NCBI RefSeq assembly: GCF_016862515.1
Contig: NZ_BONC01000021.1
Span: forward strand, 1-64,000
DNA: 64,000 nt
Source: Asanoa iriomotensis
Lineage (GTDB): Bacteria; Actinomycetota; Actinomycetes; Mycobacteriales; Micromonosporaceae
Direction of reading: 5' to 3'
In this document: piece after piece, positions 25,495 to 33,945 of the stretch
Layout: every line of letters starts with the position of its first letter
Position numbering within the stretch: position 1 is the stretch's first letter
Translations under genes and position numbers: made by a program
The notes under the pieces: generated by a model
Databases searched by the model: none
What the model was told of the DNA's origin: nothing
Seen by the model: the letters and a program-made list of their open reading frames with translations, nothing else

Positions 25495-26808
25495 GTGACG
25501 ACGGCTCGGGTCTACATCGCGAGGCTCGCCGGTCTGGCGGTCTACGACCCCAACGGGGACCAGGTCGGCCGGGTCCGCGACGCCGTCGCACGGCTGCGCA
25601 CCACCAACCGGCCGCCGCAGGTGGTCGGCCTGGTCGCCGAGATGGCCTCTCGCCGCCGGATCTTCCTGCCGATGGGCCGGTTCACCTCGATCGACCCGGA
25701 CGCGGTCGTGCTCAGCACCGGCACGCTCAACCTGCGCCGGTTCGAGAAGCGCCCCAACGAGCTGCTCGTCCTCGAGGACCTGCTGGACCGGCGCGTGACG
25801 ATCCTGCCCGAGGAGACACCGGGCGTGGTGGTCGACCTCGCGATGGAGACCAACCGCACGGGCGAGTGGTCGCTGGCCAAGGTCGCGGTCCGCCAGCCCA
25901 GCCGGCGGCTCACGCGGCGGGGTCAGCTCGTCGAGCTGGACTGGGACCGGGTGCGCGGGCTGATCGGTCTCACCGACACCCAGGGCACCGCGGGGCTGCT
26001 CGCGGTGCTGGAGCAGATGCGCCCGGCCGACCTCGCGTACGCGCTGCAGGAGATGTCCGACGTCCGCCGCAACGAGGTCGCCGCGGCGCTCGACGACGAG
26101 CGGCTCGCCGACGTGCTCAGCGAGCTGCCCGAGCACGACCAGGTGGAGATCCTCGCCGTGCTCGACCAGGAGCGGGCCGCGGACATCCTCGAGGAGATGG
26201 ACGCCGACGACGCGGCCGACCTGCTCGGCGAGCTGTCCGGCCCCGAGCGGCAGGCGCTGCTCGACCTGATGGAGCCCGACGAGGCCGAGCCCGTGCGGCA
26301 GTTGCTCAAGTACGCGGCCGGCACGGCCGGCAGCGTGATGACCTCCGAACCGGTGATCCTCACGCCCGACGCGACGGTCGCCGACGCGCTCGCCCGCATC
26401 CGCGAGCCCCAGCTGCCGCCGGCGGTGGCCGCGCAGGTGTTCGTCGCCCGCGCGCCGATGGCCACGCCGACCGGCAAATACCTGGGCATGGTGCACTTCC
26501 AGAAGTTGCTCCGGGAGCCGCCGTCGGAGATCCTCGGCGGCGTGGTCGACGCCGGCATCAACCCATTGCGGCCCGACACGCCGCTGATCGAGATCACCCG
26601 GCGGATGGCCACGTACGACCTGGTCGCGATGCCGGTCGTCGACGAGAGCAACCGCCTGGTCGGCGCGGTCACGGTCGACGACGTGCTCGACCACTCGCTG
26701 CCGCCGGACTGGCGCGACCGCGACGTGCCCGACGTCGTGGCCGGCTCACCGATGGCCGTGCCGCACCGCACCGGCCCCAACGGCCGCGACGGTGGCGCCG
26801 ATGGCTGA
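25495..26808 (+). CDS. MgtE_N and CBS-domain protein (Rv1232c-like)
   Basis: 437 aa, GTG start. The N-terminal part (about 1-150) is a PRC-barrel-like region (VYIARLAGLAVYDPNGDQVGRVRD). Then an MgtE N-terminal domain (about 160-280; repeats such as MRPADLAYALQEM, DDERLADVLSEL, DQERAADILEEM), and two CBS modules (about 283-410; VMTSEPVILTPDATVADALAR and TYDLVAMPVVDESNRLVGAVT). The membrane channel part of MgtE is missing, so it is a soluble sensor-like protein rather than a magnesium transporter. A DUF1003 gene starts just inside its 3' end, as in the mycobacterial Rv1231c-Rv1232c pair. Confidence 0.9.
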   Translation: MTTARVYIARLAGLAVYDPNGDQVGRVRDAVARLRTTNRPPQVVGLVAEMASRRRIFLPMGRFTSIDPDAVVLSTGTLNLRRFEKRPNELLVLEDLLDRRVTILPEETPGVVVDLAMETNRTGEWSLAKVAVRQPSRRLTRRGQLVELDWDRVRGLIGLTDTQGTAGLLAVLEQMRPADLAYALQEMSDVRRNEVAAALDDERLADVLSELPEHDQVEILAVLDQERAADILEEMDADDAADLLGELSGPERQALLDLMEPDEAEPVRQLLKYAAGTAGSVMTSEPVILTPDATVADALARIREPQLPPAVAAQVFVARAPMATPTGKYLGMVHFQKLLREPPSEILGGVVDAGINPLRPDTPLIEITRRMATYDLVAMPVVDESNRLVGAVTVDDVLDHSLPPDWRDRDVPDVVAGSPMAVPHRTGPNGRDGGADG

Positions 26809-27343
26809 GCCGCGCCGCGCGCCACGGCTCGACCAGCCGCGGGAGCCGCACCGGCTGAAGCTGCCCAGGTTCAACCCGGAGTCGTTCGGCCGCTTGTCCG
26901 AGGGCATCGCCAGGGGCATGGGCACGGCCAAGTTCCTGGTCTACATGACCGTGGTGATCCTGCTCTGGTTCGGCTGGAACACCCTGGCGCCGCGCGGCTG
27001 GCGGTTCGACCCGTACACCTTCACGTTCCTGACCTTGATCCTGTCCCTCCAGGCCTCCTACGCGGCGCCGCTGATCCTGCTCGCGCAGAACCGGCAGGCC
27101 GACCGTGACCGGCTCGCGCTCGAGGAGGACCGCCGGCGGGCGACGATGCAGAAGGCCGACACCGAGTACCTGACCCGGGAGATCGCGTCGCTGCGGCTGG
27201 CGATCGGCGAGGTCGCCACCCGCGACTTCCTGCGCTCGGAGCTGAGCCGTATCGCCGAGGAGATCGAGGAACGGCCGCGTAGGAAGCGCAAGGCCAAGCA
27301 ACCCGATGGCGAGCCGGACGACCACGCGGACAGCGACGCCTGA
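26801..27343 (+). CDS. DUF1003 membrane protein
   Basis: 180 aa from ATG 26801; an in-frame GTG at 26792 is possible. The start overlaps the end of the CBS-domain gene by 8 bases, so translation is coupled. Two hydrophobic helices at about 45-63 and 72-95 (YMTVVILLWFGWNTLAP, YTFTFLTLILSLQASYAAPLILLAQNRQADRDRLALEED) are the DUF1003 core. A charged helical tail follows and ends in a basic stretch RPRRKRKAKQ. The function is unknown. Confidence 0.87.
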   Translation: MAEPRRAPRLDQPREPHRLKLPRFNPESFGRLSEGIARGMGTAKFLVYMTVVILLWFGWNTLAPRGWRFDPYTFTFLTLILSLQASYAAPLILLAQNRQADRDRLALEEDRRRATMQKADTEYLTREIASLRLAIGEVATRDFLRSELSRIAEEIEERPRRKRKAKQPDGEPDDHADSDA

Positions 27344-27364
27344 CCTTCGACATACAGTTGCATC

Positions 27365-28510
27365 ATGTCCGCACCTGCCACGTCCCGCGAGGACGCCGTC
27401 CAGGCCGCCCTCGCCACCGTCGACGACCCGGAGATCCGCCGCCCGATCACGGATCTGGGCATGGTCAAGTCATTCACGATCGACGAAGACGGGCTGGTGC
27501 TGGTCGAGCTGCTGCTCACCGTCGCCGGCTGCCCCTTGCGTGACAAGCTCAACACCGACATCACCAGCGCCGTGACCGCGGTGCCCGGCATCAGCGGTGT
27601 GCGCGTCAACTTCGGCGTGATGAGCACCGAGCAGCGCCAGGACCTGCAGACCCGCCTGCGCGGCGGCGGCGGCGCCGAGCCGGTGATCCCGTTCGCCCAG
27701 CCCGGATCCCGCACCCGCGTGTACGCGATCGCCAGTGGCAAGGGCGGCGTCGGCAAGTCCAGCGTCACCGTCAACCTGGCCGCCGCGCTCGCCGCCCGCG
27801 GCCTGTCGGTCGGCGTGGTCGACGCCGACATCTACGGCCACTCGGTGCCCCGGATGCTGGGCGCCGCCGGGCGACCGACCCGGGTGGAAGACATGATCAT
27901 GCCGCCGGCCGCGCACGGCGTGAAGGTGATCTCGATCGGCATGTTCACCGCGCAGAACGCGGCGGTGGTCTGGCGCGGCCCGATGCTGCACCGGGCGCTG
28001 CAGCAGTTCCTCGCCGACGTCTACTGGGGCGACCTCGACGTGCTCCTGCTCGACCTGCCGCCGGGCACCGGCGACGTGGCGATCTCCCTGGCCCAGCTCC
28101 TGCCGAGCGCGGAGATCCTGGTCGTCACCACCCCGCAGATGGCCGCGGCCGAGGTGGCCGAGCGGGCCGGCGCGATCTCGCTGCAGACCCACCAGCGCCT
28201 GGTCGGCGTCATCGAGAACATGTCCTGGCTGGAGCTGCCCACCGGCGAGCGGATGGAGATCTTCGGGTCCGGCGGCGGCGCCGTCGTGGCGGAGAAGCTC
28301 AGCCGCACGCTCGGCGCCCAGGTGCCCCTGCTCGGCCAGATCCCCCTGGACACCCGGGTCCGCGAGGCGGGCGACGCCGGGCTGCCGATCGTGCTCTCCG
28401 AGCCCGAGGCGCCGGCCGCGCAGGCGATCTCCGCGGTCGCCGACCGGCTGGCGTTGCGCCGCGACTCGCTGATCGGCAAGTCGCTGGGCCTGCGCCCCGC
28501 CGGCCGCTAG
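27365..28510 (+). CDS. mrp: Mrp/NBP35-type Fe-S cluster carrier ATPase
   Basis: 381 aa. An N-terminal DUF59/MIP18-like domain (about 8-85; VDDPEIRRPITDLGMV, VAGCPLRDKLN) is followed by the ParA-like ATPase with deviant Walker A SGKGGVGKSS (K131 and the upstream Lys), DADIYGHSVPRML and DLPPGTGDVAISLAQ. It is expected to bind and transfer Fe-S clusters with ATP hydrolysis in the cytoplasm. The CxxC seen in some Mrp proteins is not present in the MSWLELPTGERMEIFGSGGG region, as is usual for many actinobacterial members. It lies between DUF1003 and the facing tatB gene, as in the mycobacterial order I recall. Confidence 0.93.
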   Translation: MSAPATSREDAVQAALATVDDPEIRRPITDLGMVKSFTIDEDGLVLVELLLTVAGCPLRDKLNTDITSAVTAVPGISGVRVNFGVMSTEQRQDLQTRLRGGGGAEPVIPFAQPGSRTRVYAIASGKGGVGKSSVTVNLAAALAARGLSVGVVDADIYGHSVPRMLGAAGRPTRVEDMIMPPAAHGVKVISIGMFTAQNAAVVWRGPMLHRALQQFLADVYWGDLDVLLLDLPPGTGDVAISLAQLLPSAEILVVTTPQMAAAEVAERAGAISLQTHQRLVGVIENMSWLELPTGERMEIFGSGGGAVVAEKLSRTLGAQVPLLGQIPLDTRVREAGDAGLPIVLSEPEAPAAQAISAVADRLALRRDSLIGKSLGLRPAGR

Positions 28511-28515
28511 CGCCT

Positions 28516-28935
28516 TTACGTGTAGTCGTCGAACGAACGCCGGGGTGCCGGCGCCGAGGTGGTCGCCGTCTCGGTGGCCGGCTTCGCGGCGCCCTTGAGG
28601 TCGACCGCCTGTGCCACGTCCTTGAGGTCGTTGTGCACGCCGTTGAGGTCGGTCTTGGCGTCCTCGAACATCTTCTGCAGCGGCTTGCGCAGGGACTCCT
28701 GCTCTTCCTCGCTGATCAGGTGCTTGCGGATGAACGCCTTGGGGTGCAGGTCCTCGAGCTGGATGTCGGTGCCGAGCTCGCGGCTCAGGTCGCCGGTCGC
28801 GTTGCTGGCCATGCGGCGCAGGTTGCGGACCATGCGCAGGCCGTCAGTGATCACGTTTGGCAGCTTGTCGCCGAAGATCAGCAGCGCCACCAACAGAAGG
28901 AGACCGATCTCCCACCAGTTCAGGTTCTCGAACAC
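28516..28935 (-). CDS. tatB: Sec-independent protein translocase subunit TatB
   Basis: 139 aa from GTG 28935, chosen for its GGGAGG site; a longer frame upstream adds no homology. The N-terminal hydrophobic helix (FENLNWWEIGLLLLVALLIF, about 2-21) is followed by the Tat hinge GDKLPNVITDGLRMVRNLRR and a long amphipathic, charged helix, then a disordered Ala/Thr/Pro tail. The amphipathic helix is longer than TatA's, and the NLNWWE start is typical of TatB. It works with TatC (not in this window) to export folded proteins. The gene is downstream of htrA in the same direction, 98 bases away. Confidence 0.94.
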   Translation of the reverse strand: MFENLNWWEIGLLLLVALLIFGDKLPNVITDGLRMVRNLRRMASNATGDLSRELGTDIQLEDLHPKAFIRKHLISEEEQESLRKPLQKMFEDAKTDLNGVHNDLKDVAQAVDLKGAAKPATETATTSAPAPRRSFDDYT

Positions 28936-29033
28936 CGGGCCTCCCTCGCGCAGTCCCCGGCGCAACCTTACGCGCGGCTCGCAGGTGAAGGGAACGGCCC
29001 GGGTCTGTCCTGCTGGTGAACGTGCGGCCAGGG

Positions 29034-30410
29034 CTACTGAGCGTCGGCGGCCAGCGTCACCGAGGCGGTCTGCGTCTCCGTGCCCCGGCGGAACTCGACG
29101 GTGACCACGGAGCCCGGCGCGTACTTGCGCACCATCGCGATCAGATCCGTCGCCTCCTCCAGCGGGTGCCGGTCGATCCTGGTCACCACGTCGCCGGCGC
29201 GCAGGCCGGCCGACGCGGCCGGGCCGCCCGCCTCGACCGTGTCGAGCCGCACGCCGCTGCCCGTGGTCCGGCCGCTGGTCACCTTGGCGCCGATCACCGT
29301 GCGGCGGGCCTTGCCGGTGTCGATGATGTCCTGTGCCACCCGCTTGGCCTGGTTGATCGGGATCGCGAAGGCCAGGCCGATGTTGCCCGCGCTCTGCTCG
29401 TCGGCCGAGACCGACTTGATCACCGCGTTGACGCCGACCACCCGGCCGCCCGCGTCGACCAGCGGGCCGCCCGAGTTGCCCTGGTTGACCGCCGCGTCGG
29501 TCTGGATCGCCGCGTAGTAGCGGGTCGGGCCGCCCGGCTCGCCGGCCTGGATCGTGCGGTCGAGCGCGCTCACGATGCCGGACGTGACCGTGTTGGCCAG
29601 CGCGAGCGGCGAACCGATCGCCAGCACCGGGTCACCGACCGCGATCGCGTCGGAGTCGCCGAACTCGACCGGCGTGAGGCCGGTGCGGGCCAGCTTGATC
29701 ACCGCGATGTCGGACTCCGGATCCTGGCCGACCAGCTTGGCCGACGCGGTGCTGCCGTCGCTGAACACCGCGGTGAACGTCTGCGTGCCGCCGCCCTCGA
29801 CCACGTGGTCGTTGGTGACCACGTAGCCGTCGGCCGACACCACGAAACCGGAGCCGAGGCTGGTGCCGCTGCTCGACGCCACTCGCACGGTGACCACGCT
29901 GGGCAGCAGCCGCGCGGCGACACCGGCCAGCGAGTCGGGCGGGCGGTTGGCGGCGGCCGGCGGGGTGGCGCCGTTGCCGCCGAGCACGGTGCCGCTGCCG
30001 CCGACGCCGTTGCGGGCCGCGAACGCGTAGCCGAGGGAGCCGCCGAGCAGGCCCGCGAGCAGGGCCGAGACGACGGCGACGAGGAGCACCGAGCGGTTGC
30101 CCGGCGGGCGCGGCGCGTCGGGGTCGACCACGGGCTCGGGCTCGGCGGCACCGGTCGGGCCGGGCTGGAGCACGACGGCGGCCGGTGCGTGCGGGTCGCG
30201 CCACGGGTCGCCGAGGGCGTCGGACCACCACGGACTGCCCGGGCCGGCCGGGCCGGCTGGCATGGGGCTCGTCGGCAGCGGGCTCGTGGGCACCGCGTAA
30301 TAGGGCGGCATGGGTCCCTGCGGTCTGGGGTTGGCAGGCATCGCACCGGGGACCTGCTGGCCCGAGGGCCGGCCGTCGCCGGGGTGCTGCCAGTTCCAGC
30401 CGTCGGTCAC
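29034..30410 (-). CDS. htrA: HtrA/DegP-type trypsin-like serine protease with PDZ
   Basis: 458 aa from GTG 30410 behind GGGAGGCGAC. A disordered Pro-rich cytoplasmic tail (about 1-105), one transmembrane helix (about 107-131), then the protease with the triad H202 in VTNDHVV, D234 in ESDIAVIKL and S313 in NQGNSGGPLV, and a C-terminal PDZ domain (about 365-455, IGAKVTSGRTTGSGVRLDTV...AGDVVTRIDRHPL). It should degrade damaged proteins outside the membrane. In many actinobacteria sigE and its anti-sigma rseA lie just upstream; here the gene faces away from the O-methyltransferase with only 171 bases between. Confidence 0.93.
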   Translation of the reverse strand: MTDGWNWQHPGDGRPSGQQVPGAMPANPRPQGPMPPYYAVPTSPLPTSPMPAGPAGPGSPWWSDALGDPWRDPHAPAAVVLQPGPTGAAEPEPVVDPDAPRPPGNRSVLLVAVVSALLAGLLGGSLGYAFAARNGVGGSGTVLGGNGATPPAAANRPPDSLAGVAARLLPSVVTVRVASSSGTSLGSGFVVSADGYVVTNDHVVEGGGTQTFTAVFSDGSTASAKLVGQDPESDIAVIKLARTGLTPVEFGDSDAIAVGDPVLAIGSPLALANTVTSGIVSALDRTIQAGEPGGPTRYYAAIQTDAAVNQGNSGGPLVDAGGRVVGVNAVIKSVSADEQSAGNIGLAFAIPINQAKRVAQDIIDTGKARRTVIGAKVTSGRTTGSGVRLDTVEAGGPAASAGLRAGDVVTRIDRHPLEEATDLIAMVRKYAPGSVVTVEFRRGTETQTASVTLAADAQ

Positions 30411-30581
30411 GTCGCCTCCCGGTCGCCGACCACTACCCCGACTCAAGGATTGCATGGATACCTGAAGACCATTCGGCGGTTGCCGAACGCCTTCACCGCA
30501 CCGCCCGTCCATCCAACACCGACGGTGGGTTCTACGCTCATACCGAGTCCCCCCGCTCCCCCCTCGCACGGAGGTTCACCC

Positions 30582-31223
30582 ATGGGCACCGCCGGCCCGG
30601 CCACAGCGCAGGCGCTGCAGTTCGCCGACGCGTACCCGCCGGAGGACCTGGTGCTCCAGACGGCCCGCCGGCTCGCCGACGAGGTCGGCCTGCCGTGCGT
30701 GACACCCGGCGCCGGGGCGGCGTTGCGCCTGCTGGCCGCCGCGGGCAACGCCCGCTCGCTGGTCGAGATCGGCACCGGCACCGGGGTCAGCGGCGTGTGG
30801 CTGCTGCGCGGCATGCGCCCGGACGGCGTGCTCACCACGATCGACGTCGAGAACGAGCACCAGCGGATCGCACGGCGGATCTTCATGGAGGCCGGGTTCG
30901 CGCCGTCGCGTACCCGGATCATCACCGGGCGTGCGCTCGACGTGCTGCCGCGGCTCACCGACCACGGGTACGACCTGGTGTTCGTCGACGCGGACCCGAC
31001 CGAGTACGCGGCCTGCGTCGCCGCCGCCGGCCGGCTCCTGCGCACCGGCGGCGTGCTCGCGGTCAACAACGCCCTGGCCGGCGGCCGGATCGGCGACCCG
31101 GCCGCCCGCGACCCCGAGACCGTCCTGATCCGCGAGGTCGTCAAGGACCTGCGCGACTCGGACGACTGGGTTCCGGCGCTGCTGCCCACGGGGGCCGGCC
31201 TGCTCACGGCGGTCCGCCGTTAG
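30582..31223 (+). CDS. SAM-dependent O-methyltransferase (Rv1220c-like)
   Basis: 213 aa from ATG 30582 behind GGAGG. The class I methyltransferase core is clear: VEIGTGTGVSGVWLLRGM (about 61-78, SAM site), LTTIDVENEHQRIARRIFME (the acidic residue after strand 2), YDLVFVDADPTEYAACVAAA and LRTGGVLAVNN. The family (O-methyltransferase family 3) includes catechol O-methyltransferases; the substrate here is unknown. In mycobacteria the same gene sits next to sigE. Here it diverges from htrA across 171 bases and converges with pepA, sharing TTAG at 31220-31223. Confidence 0.9.
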   Translation: MGTAGPATAQALQFADAYPPEDLVLQTARRLADEVGLPCVTPGAGAALRLLAAAGNARSLVEIGTGTGVSGVWLLRGMRPDGVLTTIDVENEHQRIARRIFMEAGFAPSRTRIITGRALDVLPRLTDHGYDLVFVDADPTEYAACVAAAGRLLRTGGVLAVNNALAGGRIGDPAARDPETVLIREVVKDLRDSDDWVPALLPTGAGLLTAVRR

Positions 31224-32635
31224 GCCAACGTCGCCAGCCAGCGCAGCAGCGTGCGTACGCCCCAGCCGGTGGCGCCCTTGGTCAGCTCGGCGCTGTCGGA
31301 GTCGGCCCACGACGGCGCCGACATGTCGATGTGCACCCACCGGTCGCGCAGCGGTCCGGCGAACTCGGCCAGGTAGAGCGCGGCCATCACCGAGCCCGCG
31401 CCGCCCTCGGAGGCGATGCTGCTCAGGTCGGCCAGCTCGCTGCTGAGGAAGTCGCGGTAGTCGGCGGTCAGCGGCATCCGCCAGACCTGCTCGCCGGCGT
31501 CGGTCGCGGCGTCGGCGAGGGCCTTGGCCAGCCTGTCGTTGTCGCTGTAGAGCGCGGCCGTGCGCTTGCCCAGCGCGACCGCGTTGGCCCCGGTCAGGGT
31601 CGCCAGGTCGACGATCACGTCCGGCGCGAGCTGGTCGACCGCGTAGGCGAGCGCGTCGGCCAGCACCAGCCGGCCCTCAGCGTCGCTGTTGTTGCTCTCG
31701 CTGGTGCGCCCGCCGTAGTGCCGGATCACGTCGCCCGGCCGGAACGCCGAGCCGTTGACCAGGTTCTCGGCGAGCGGGGCGAGCGCGGTCACCCGGACGG
31801 GCAGGCGCAGCGCGGCGGCGCCGACCGTCGCTGCGACGATGGCCGCCGCGCCGCCCATGTCCTTGCGCATGAGCTTCATGGCGTCGCGGGGCTTGATCGA
31901 GATGCCGCCCGTGTCGAACGTGATGCCCTTGCCGACCAGCACCACGTGCTGTGTGGCGTGCTCCGGCGTCCAGGCGAGCTCGACGAGGCGCGGGCCGCGT
32001 GCGGACCCGCCGCCGACCGCGAGGATGCCGCCGAAGCCCTCGGCCGCGAGCCGCTCGGGATCACGCACGGAGACGGTCAGGCCGTCGTGGGCCGCCGCGG
32101 CCGCGGTGACCCGTTCGGCGAACCACTCCGGTGTCTTCTGGTCGGACGGCATGTTGGTCAGGTCCCGGGCCAGCGTGGTGGTCTCGGCGGTGACCCGGGC
32201 GGCGGTCAGCGCGGCCTCGTCGGGCGCGCCGGCCAGCAGCACCTCGGTCAGCTCGGGCGCACCCCCGGCCTTCGGCCCGGCGAGGCGGAACCGGTAGGAG
32301 CCGAGCAGGACGCCCTCGGCGAACGCCCGGATGTCGGCGTCCGCCGGCAGGCTCACGGTGACGGACGCGGTGCGGGCGGTGGACCGGGCCAGGCCCGCGC
32401 CGGCGGCCCGCCAGCCGCTCGGGCCGGCGTCGCCGACGCCGACGAGCAGCACCTTGGCCGGTCGCTGGGTGGGTCGCGGCAGCACCTCGACGGTGCCGGC
32501 CTTGCCGCTGTGCTCGGCGGCCATCGCCACCACGTCGGCGGGCAGCCCGCCGGTCAGCGGCGCGCCGGCCCGGGTGGGCACGACGAGCGTGTCCGCGTCG
32601 ACGTCGGTGGGGTCGATGAAACGAAACGTGGGCAC
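31220..32635 (-). CDS. pepA: leucyl aminopeptidase (M17)
   Basis: 471 aa, GTG start behind GGGAGG. The M17 metal and active-site motifs are both present: VGKGITFDTGGISIKPRDAM (Lys and Asp metal ligands) and NNSDAEGRLVLADALAY (the signature NTDAEGRL form). It removes N-terminal residues from peptides in the cytoplasm using two metal ions. The C-terminal domain is complete. It faces the O-methyltransferase gene, and the DUF3117 gene is 103 bases upstream in the same direction with a hairpin between. Confidence 0.94.
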   Translation of the reverse strand: MPTFRFIDPTDVDADTLVVPTRAGAPLTGGLPADVVAMAAEHSGKAGTVEVLPRPTQRPAKVLLVGVGDAGPSGWRAAGAGLARSTARTASVTVSLPADADIRAFAEGVLLGSYRFRLAGPKAGGAPELTEVLLAGAPDEAALTAARVTAETTTLARDLTNMPSDQKTPEWFAERVTAAAAAHDGLTVSVRDPERLAAEGFGGILAVGGGSARGPRLVELAWTPEHATQHVVLVGKGITFDTGGISIKPRDAMKLMRKDMGGAAAIVAATVGAAALRLPVRVTALAPLAENLVNGSAFRPGDVIRHYGGRTSESNNSDAEGRLVLADALAYAVDQLAPDVIVDLATLTGANAVALGKRTAALYSDNDRLAKALADAATDAGEQVWRMPLTADYRDFLSSELADLSSIASEGGAGSVMAALYLAEFAGPLRDRWVHIDMSAPSWADSDSAELTKGATGWGVRTLLRWLATLA

Positions 32636-32691
32636 GCCGGCCTCCCGGGGTTGTGCTGGGCCGTCGGGTTGACGGCCGTGGAGACATAGAG

Positions 32692-32727
32692 GCCCGCCGG
32701 CAGCCCGGGGCGGGCGTGCCGGCGGGC
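32692..32727 (-). terminator. hairpin terminator after the DUF3117 gene
   Basis: A perfect 11-bp stem (32692-32702 with 32717-32727, GCCCGCCGGCA) and a 14-base G/C-rich loop sit 11 bases after the DUF3117 stop codon, before pepA. No T-run follows. It probably ends most DUF3117 transcripts. Confidence 0.65.
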
Positions 32728-32738
32728 GCTGTCGGACG

Positions 32739-32906
32739 TCAGCCGGCGGCGGTCTTCAGTGCGTCACCGAGCGCGTTGGCCTCATCAGGGGTCATCTCAA
32801 CGACGAGCCGCCCTCCGCCTTCCAGCGGAACCCGCATCACGATGCCCCGGCCCTCCTTGGTGACCTCCAGCGGACCATCGCCCGTCCGCGGCTTCATCGC
32901 CGCCAT
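32739..32906 (-). CDS. DUF3117 family protein, 55 aa (Rv1211-like)
   Basis: A 55-residue protein starting MAAMKPRTGDGPLEVTKEGR, with GIVMRVPLEGGGRLVVEMTP in the middle and EANALGDALKTA at the end. I recognise this as the highly conserved actinobacterial DUF3117 family, a small strand-rich cytoplasmic protein of unknown role (a calcium/calmodulin-like claim was once made for the mycobacterial member, which the sequence here does not show). The ATG 32906 follows AGGGGAGA. Because it is so short it is easy to miss. It lies upstream of pepA in the same direction. Confidence 0.92.
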   Translation of the reverse strand: MAAMKPRTGDGPLEVTKEGRGIVMRVPLEGGGRLVVEMTPDEANALGDALKTAAG

Positions 32907-33071
32907 GTTGTCTCCCCTCAGACTCGCCAGGGTGGTGGGTTATCCCACAGCCACTTCGTTTCGGCGGTGTCACGCTACGGCCCGTGGCACCGTGTTACCC
33001 GAGGGCGCCTCGTGGGGCGCCGACCAATGATTTTCCCTGATAACCACCGCTGGGCCCAAACCGAGCCGGTA

Positions 33072-33114
33072 TTGATGTGACAGCATCTAGCTTATCTTGA
33101 AAGTGGCTGTCACA
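33072..33114 (+). promoter_or_regulatory. promoter and inverted-repeat operator of the PaaX gene
   Basis: Perfect 9-base arms TGTGACAGC (33076-33084) and GCTGTCACA (33106-33114) flank a possible promoter: TTGATG (33072-33077) and TATCTT (33093-33098), spaced 15 bases, which is shorter than the usual 17. The start codon is 11 bases beyond the second arm, so binding would block both promoter and initiation. Probable autoregulatory site. Confidence 0.6.
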
Positions 33115-33124
33115 ATGTGCGGTC

Positions 33125-33943
33125 ATGCAGGCACGGTCGGCACTCTTCGACCTCTATGGCGACTACCTGCGCCCGCGCGGCGGCAGGGCCCCCGTCGCCG
33201 CCCTCGTCCGCCTGCTCGCGCCCCTCGGCATCGCACCGCCCGCGGTGCGGACAGCAGTGTCCCGCATGGTGCGACAGGGCTGGCTGCACCCCCTGCGGTT
33301 GGCCGCCGGGCCCGGCTACCTGATCACCACCAAGGCCGCCCGCCGGCTCGACGAGGCCGCGGCGCGGATCTACCGGACCAACCGCCCCGGCTGGGACGGT
33401 CGCTTCGACCTGATCGTCCTGGAGGCTCCGGCGGCGCGCCGGGAACGCCAGCGACTCGGCGCCAACCTGAGCTACCTCGGCTACGGCATGCTCGACGAGC
33501 GCACCTGGGTCGCCACCCGCCCCGGGCCCGACGTCGACGCGCTGCTGGTCGAGACCGGCATCGGGTACGAGCGGTTCACCGCGACCCACGCCGCGGGCAC
33601 GTCCGGCGCGATGGCGGTCGTCCGCCGCGCCTGGGACCTGGAGGAGATCGGCAGCGCCTACGAGGCGTTCGTCGCCGAACAACGCCCACTGCTGACCCAG
33701 ATCACTCCACGTAGCGAGGACGAGCACGCGTACGCCGCGCGGTTCCGGCTCGTGCACGCCTGGCGCACGTTCCTGTTCCGCGACCCGCAGTTGCCGCCGG
33801 CCCTCCTGCCGGACCGCTGGGCGGGCACGAGCGCGGCGGCGTTCTTCGACCGCCACGCCCTGCGGCTGCGCCCGGCCGCGGACCGTTACGTGGAAAGCTG
33901 TCTCGACGCGGGCCTGCGGGCCGCCCGATCGAAAGGTTCCTGA
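33125..33943 (+). CDS. paaX: PaaX-family transcriptional repressor
   Basis: 272 aa. The N-terminal winged helix (about 1-80; ARSALFDLYGDYLRPRGGRAP, PPAVRTAVSRMVRQGWLHP) is followed by the PaaX central domain (NRPGWDGRFDLIVLEAPAARRERQRL, about 87-112) and the C-terminal PaaX_C region (RLVHAWRTFLFRDPQLPPALLPDRWAG). PaaX repressors bind phenylacetyl-CoA and control phenylacetate catabolism. Only one catabolic gene, an enoyl-CoA hydratase 2 bases downstream, is present, so the rest of the paa genes are elsewhere or absent. Confidence 0.92.
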   Translation: MQARSALFDLYGDYLRPRGGRAPVAALVRLLAPLGIAPPAVRTAVSRMVRQGWLHPLRLAAGPGYLITTKAARRLDEAAARIYRTNRPGWDGRFDLIVLEAPAARRERQRLGANLSYLGYGMLDERTWVATRPGPDVDALLVETGIGYERFTATHAAGTSGAMAVVRRAWDLEEIGSAYEAFVAEQRPLLTQITPRSEDEHAYAARFRLVHAWRTFLFRDPQLPPALLPDRWAGTSAAAFFDRHALRLRPAADRYVESCLDAGLRAARSKGS

Positions 33944-33945
33944 CA

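Noticed and set aside
30411-30581. A remnant of sigE between htrA and the O-methyltransferase
   Set aside because: The 171 bases contain no sigma-factor motif, only a 6-bp hairpin at 30472-30487 and the promoters of the divergent genes.
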